DNA from: Polytrichum commune
Lineage: Eukaryota > Streptophyta > Polytrichopsida > Polytrichales > Polytrichaceae
Assembly (NCBI GenBank): GCA_950295325.1
Contig: OX485803.1
Coordinates: forward strand, 69,083,554 to 69,147,553
Length of the DNA: 64,000 nt
Direction of reading: 5' to 3'
This document shows, piece by piece, positions 59,453 to 64,000 of this stretch; positions within the stretch are counted from its first letter, which is position 1; every line of letters starts with the position of its first letter. Both the position numbers and the translations under genes were made by a program. Below the pieces are notes generated by a model. The model was not told the origin of the DNA and searched no databases. It saw only the letters and a program-made list of their open reading frames with translations.

Positions 59453-60995
59453 ATGAGCACTACCGACTCAGATTCCGAGTCGAAGGAGCTCGCCAGGTCA
59501 GGTGAAGAGGATGAAAGGACAGAAAACGGGTACTCGCCCGAGCAGAATGGGAACTTCAGTGAAAATGGCACGTCGGCATCTCGCCGTCTATCAGGAAAAG
59601 CTGCAAAATCTGCTGCACTGATTTCTCTCGCATTTCCTATATCAAGGGTACGCAGGCTTGTGAAGAGCGAGGGTGACATTCAGTGGGTGGGCGTGGAAGC
59701 TGGCTTTCTCATTGCCAAAGCTGCTGTAAGTATTTTATGTCCCACATATCCATGACATCAAACATAACGTTAGGTTTTTTGTGCCTAGCGATAAAGCCCA
59801 TCATTTCTCGAAGAAGGGGTGGTAGGTGAGGAGGATCATGTTTTAGCATTGTTCTGGTAATTCTGCCATGGCGTTTATTTTATTAATTCTGTCTGGTGTT
59901 GGTGAAACAGGAACTCTTTTTGGAGAAGTTCGTTGAAGATGCATTTGATAGGATGCAAGACGAATTGGATGAATCCATCCTCTATCCCCATCTATGTACA
60001 ATACTCCACCATCACATGATTTAGATTCAGACTCATGTGTTGAGATTTTCCAGGCTTAAGTATTTCAGAGTCTTTCAGTATTGTGTCAAGTTCCTCATGT
60101 GGAGTTCTTGGTCTTCAGTTGCATACTTGACACCTGTGTTGGTACCTTGATCGTATAAAGCCTCTCTGCATCTCCATTTTATAGCTATTTTTCTTGATTG
60201 AACTCCCAGTCTGCAGTGTCCTTGCAAGTCGTGCAGTTATCTGGTGGGTTGCTCTTAGGTGGTAGGACATCTCTTATTTACTCCATTTCAAGGAAGGAGC
60301 AGTGAACTCAATGCCAGGAGTTCTTCACATGTTCAGAATTTGCAGAAATAGGATGCATTTTTTTTCAGATAATGCAAAGAGTCTGAGAAATGGAGGGTAT
60401 CTAAACAAGTGTGATTCACAAGAAATACATTAGAAGTTGAGTGCCATCAAGGGAATACAAGAATGACGCCTGACACTTTGTGTGGTATTTTTTGCAGCAT
60501 CTCAGGTTGCAAGCAGTGAAAGACTTGAGTTTCTCGCCGGTGAGCTCCTACACCTTGTTTTTGCTTTTAAAGCTCCCAAATGTGAGTCTAGCTATAAGAA
60601 TCTTCTAAGTTTCCTCATCATTTATTTTGGGTTATCTGGGAACAGTGGACTACATTTGATGAACTCCGACATGTTTGTTCACCAGGGGTTCTGCTTAATA
60701 TTTTGTGGTTTATCTTCAGCTGCTTTGCAGCCTATCTTTGATTAAGCCAATTTTCTGCTTTCATTGTGAAACGGCAACTTCTGCCATCTTCATCCGAAGC
60801 TAATATTAGTATGAATGTGAAAAGACTGGATGTGATCTACTCCTGCCCATTTGAGTACAAGTGATACACTTAGCTGGTAGTTACTGAGAGCACCTCACTT
60901 GACTCATGGGCGGCTTGGTTATGTCTGCAGATTTTGTGCCTATGAAGATTCCTGCATCAACTGCTCTCTCTAACAAATCTGTGGTAGAGAAGTAG
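59453..60995 (+). CDS. CHRAC1/Dpb3-like histone-fold protein (NF-YC10 class), four exons
   Basis: Nuclear histone-fold subunit, 154 aa. Relatives pair with an NF-YB-like partner in DNA polymerase epsilon or chromatin-remodelling complexes; plant NF-YC10/DPB3-1 also acts in transcription. Exons: 59453-59725, 59911-59995, 60498-60539, 60931-60995, all GT-AG. The joins give LIAKAA-ELFLEKF, LYPHL-S-SQVASSERLEFLA and LA-D-FVPMKIPAS. An acidic, Ser-rich N-terminus (1-45) precedes the fold FPISRVRRLVKSEGD (about 61-75) and ELFLEKFVEDAF. The tail FLADFVPMKIPAS resembles CHRAC1 (FLAD.LPKKI.AS). A 14-codon third exon explains why no long frame covers the gene. Choice between NF-YC10, POLE4 and CHRAC1 naming is uncertain. 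Confidence 0.82.
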
Positions 60996-61629
60996 TAGTT
61001 ATTACTGGTCCCTAACCATGGGAATTCATTAGTAGAAGGTGCACACAGAATCTTCATGCAACCCCATTCTTTCTGTAAACTTCATGAGGAAATGAGACAA
61101 CCTCCTTTAAGATACTGAGAGGTACCATACAGCGAAACTTAGCAAACAGTGTTCTTCAAAGATGAGATCATACGTTTCCAGTTTACGCAATTGCCAAAGC
61201 AGACGTGGCCTAGTTCATTTAGTTACCTACACTCTTGATCACTTGCACACCAGAAATAGCCTCTCAGAAAAGCTGCCTTGGGGAACACTCAGGATACAAT
61301 GACCTGAGATGTACTAATGGAACTTGTATTTTCCAGTTGCATATTTCTGTTTCCAAGCATTGGAATGAATTTCTTATTGCATTATTTCACTAGTCTGTTA
61401 TCATTTCCCAATCTGAACAGGACTATGTCTGACAATATTAACAATGATTCAAGAAATTACAGACAGACTTCATGCACTTGAAGTCAGAGCCTTACATTGT
61501 TCAAGAGATTCCTACAAAGTTCATTCGCATGATTCTAAAGTCTACTACATTGCAGGATTGCAAAATAATCTATCCAAATGTTGCTTTGCAAAAGAAATGG
61601 ACTCAAAAAGGTGTACGAAATCAGAGGTA
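60996..61629 (+). other. 3' flank of the histone-fold gene
   Basis: Likely 3' untranslated sequence, then unique DNA up to the MITE. No gene. Confidence 0.45.
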
Positions 61630-62018
61630 CACTTTTTTGTCTGATTAGTGTGGGCTACCATTTGGAGTTGCATGTTGCTAGAATTTTTTTACCAAATTAG
61701 TTATATCATATTCTTCAGATATGATATTTAGTGTCGCTTACTATTTGGATTTATATGGTGCTATATCTTTCTACTATTGAAATAAATTATTACCAAGTAA
61801 AATTGTCAATGTTCTATAATGTCCAAACTACCAATTTAGCATTTGTTGGTAAAATATGAGATGTACAGTAAATAGATATAGCACTGCGTAATTTCAAATA
61901 GTAAGTCACACTACATATCATATTTAGTGTACTTATGTTATGTGGGTAGAAGCTCAGTAAATTGTTATAGCAATGCGTAACTCCAAATGGTAACCCACAC
62001 TAATTAGACAAAACAGTG
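61630..62018. mobile_element. TA-flanked MITE, CACTGTTTTGTCT family, copy 2 with nested insert
   Basis: The 389 bp element is bounded by TA (61628-61629 and 62019-62020). The left CACTTTTTTGTCTGATTAG and the right inverted CACTGTTTTGTCTAATTAGT are the same TIR as at 56443. Its interior matches copy 1 reversed (ATCATATTCTTCAG, TTATGTTATGTGGG) except for an insert at about 61717-61930. Confidence 0.75.
61717..61930. mobile_element. MITE nested inside the TA-flanked MITE copy
   Basis: Inner arms ATATTTAGTGTCGCTTACTA...GGTGCTATATCT and AGATATAGCACTGCG...TAGTAAGTCACACTACATAT are inverted repeats. The right end ATATCATATTTAGTG, followed by TA, is the CACTAAAT-type terminus seen in other families here. 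The left terminus has lost the first bases. Copy 1 at 56443 lacks this insert. Confidence 0.65.
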
Positions 62019-62388
62019 TAGTGGTTAAATCATTGCTGAGAATTAGGATACACGTGAAATATGAAAATTGCACCAGCAAATGTAGGAAAGGTAACAAATC
62101 TTGTGTATGCAGGCTGAATTTGTAACGCATCCATGCAGATAACCTGATGGTGCACAGTAAATGGTACAGTTGTGGAGATGCAGACCTTGGGTATCTAAAA
62201 TGAAGTCTGTTACACATCCATTTTAAAAGCCACAATCTGGCAACATGGTTGCTACAACGGCCACTATGCTCTAAATAACAGGATGAGAGGTTCATGTCAG
62301 ACTAGTTTAAGGGAAGGCTGTAACCTTGCAAGTTTGAACTCACAAAGATGTTGAACAAGTTCTAAGAAGAGGACTGTCAAAGGGGTAC
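62019..62388. other. Spacer downstream of the alpha-N-acetylglucosaminidase gene
   Basis: Probably its 3' untranslated region and flank; no other gene seen. Confidence 0.4.
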
Positions 62389-63714
62389 TCACAAATGTTG
62401 CATTATGATGAGGGTATCATACTTTTCATACAAGGTCACAGCAATAGACACTGCATCACCCTCAGCTGTAGTTGGATACTGGTTTGATGCAGCCTGCCAG
62501 TCATTTGTTAAGGAGATCCATTCTCGCCTCCAATTCTGGAATGCAAAGGAAGTGTTCTTATGGAGGGCTTCGTTCAAGTACTTCACATATATCGAAGCTC
62601 GTGGGAGGTAATAGTCACGAATTAAGCCGCTCCACATCCTGTTGGCTGAACATAGAGCACAGATTTGATATGAAGTTTTCTGACTTGTCATTTAGATTGT
62701 TTAGTAAAAACACATTAATGTACTCTAGCTAAGCAGCTACATGACAGTCAACTTGATGTAGAACCTAAACACAGAGAAGTAAGGAAATGTGCATAAACAC
62801 ATGTCAGATGAAGTCTGCCACTTGCGAAATTCAACACTGAATTGTTATTGTGAACAGTATAGGGATCAGCAATAAAACAAAATTTGGCTTCTGGAGAACT
62901 AACTTACAATAGTCATGAAGTGCACTTGGTTTGTCAAGGGTGTTGTCGAACCACATTGTAATCTGTGTCCTTGCATTCCACTCATACTGCATCAAACCCC
63001 AAATACATCTATTACTTCAGAAGGAAGTGAACCAGTTGTTTGGAGGTCAGAGGATAATGTCACAAACCACGTTGTCCCAACCATAAAAGGCAAATTATCG
63101 TACACTAGGCAGGACAAACGTATTACCACAACCCTGTAAAATAGTCACTAACCTTGTTATTCACGCCCGTTTGTCATGTATGTGTATTATGGTTTCAAAG
63201 TTCCTAAACTGGCTAACATTATCTAGAGCATTTAAAATTGGAACATTGCATTCCTCTAAAAAATTTCTCCAGAATGGTCAAAATGATCTACACACCCTCA
63301 AGGTTAGTCCAAGTCTTTTGTTCAACCAGGAAATACACTTGCTAATCATCAACAACCTTGCTTGACCAGTGTCATGTGAGGTTACCAGAAAATCGACCAT
63401 AAAATCCACAACTTTGTCATGTGTGGAAGAGTAGACTTAAGCTTCTCAGCCATCTAAAAAGATGTTTCAGACTTACAAGCTTCCTTTCATCGTCATTGCT
63501 TGCAAGTGCCTTTGCAGATTCTAGCCAAGGTCCAAGCAAAAACTCTTCACTGGCACCCAACAGCTTGTCTATATCAGACAAAAGCTCTAGGAGGTGCTGA
63601 CTTGCTTTCTCCACTTTCTCAACATTGTTCCTTCGAAAGTCTTCAATAACCTGGGAATACAGCTGGTTGGCTAATTTGGACAACACCTGCCTGGTCAGGT
63701 CAACAACATCATAT
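62389..63714 (-). CDS. NAGLU: Alpha-N-acetylglucosaminidase (GH89), C-terminal three exons; 5' part outside window
   Basis: Plant homologue of lysosomal NAGLU, expected in vacuole or apoplast and removing terminal alpha-GlcNAc. Exons on minus: 63714-63477 ([19 protein letters not shown] ... [14 protein letters not shown]), 62986-62908 ([16 protein letters not shown] ... ALHDY) and 62645-62389 ([19 protein letters not shown] to the stop). Junction phases agree: KL-YEWN in phase 0 and HDY-S-NRMW with a split codon. These blocks are the C-terminal helical domain of GH89. A strong GTGAGT overlaps the final codons (CATTTGTGAGT), so a further small exon is possible, but the length already fits the family end. 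The catalytic domain lies upstream, beyond position 64000. Confidence 0.9.
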
Positions 63715-64000
63715 CTGCACATCCAATATACATGTTCAGTTCCATTTATGTAGGTCAAAAGGAAGGCAGTGGGGGAGTGAAATTCTAAGATAAACAAGAA
63801 TGAGGATTATAGAATTCTCCCTAGACATCTAAAGTCATGTCCTTGTAGAGGTCTAGTGACAGTTAAGAAACATTCTTCTTCCTCCCTGATCAGAATTGCC
63901 TAGTTCAGAGCCCCACAACAGTCCCATCCAACAACTAATCATGTCATTGTTCTATACTTATGAGCACTACAAACATGCTTCAAGCTCTCTAAATTGTGGG
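63715..64000 (-). other. NAGLU: Intron of the alpha-N-acetylglucosaminidase gene
   Basis: The upstream side of the 63714 acceptor (GGATGTGCAG on minus) is non-coding to the window edge. I found no further GH89 exon here. Confidence 0.6.

Overview
The window looks like nuclear DNA of a land plant. The evidence is spliced genes with GT-AG introns, two GT37 plant-type fucosyltransferases, a microsomal plant P450, a plant GH89 alpha-N-acetylglucosaminidase and an NF-YC10/CHRAC1-type histone-fold gene. They sit in AT-rich intergenic DNA packed with short inverted-repeat transposons and decayed LINE-type reverse transcriptase. The LINE protein signature and the divergent GT37 enzymes make me lean towards a non-seed plant (bryophyte, lycophyte or fern), but I cannot fix the species.

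Layout. 1-10.4 kb: mostly repeats, possibly with two terminal exons of an unknown minus-strand gene at the left edge, then a GC-richer leader or promoter zone from about 8.5 kb. 10.5-15.6 kb: fucosyltransferase A, two exons around a 3.2 kb repeat-filled intron, followed by a decayed duplicate of its own 3' coding end. 15.8-32 kb: a transposon-rich desert of MITEs of several kinds (TA-flanked, TAA/TTA-flanked, and 8-9 bp target duplications), some nested, with two LINE relics. 35.3-37.2 kb: intronless fucosyltransferase B, whose 3' flank is tandemly duplicated. 37.5-46.2 kb: repeats, a pogo/CENP-B-like transposase relic and a LINE relic split by a 729 bp element. 46.9-47.5 kb: P450 pseudogene on minus. 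51.6-54.2 kb: three-exon P450 gene on plus. 56.4-58.1 kb: MITEs, then a duplicated pyrimidine-rich leader. 59.5-61.0 kb: four-exon histone-fold gene. 62.4-64 kb: last three exons of alpha-N-acetylglucosaminidase on minus, with the 5' part beyond the window.

The genes do not form an obvious pathway cluster. The two fucosyltransferases (Golgi, cell-wall or arabinogalactan glycan fucosylation) are divergent paralogues 20 kb apart, and the P450 and its pseudogene are a second local duplicate pair. The most informative material is the transposon archaeology. TA-flanked MITE families share CACT-type ends and lie beside a pogo-like transposase relic. Empty-site, nested-insertion and target-duplication evidence is readable within the window itself. 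Exon structures were assembled by eye from reading frame, splice signals and family motifs.
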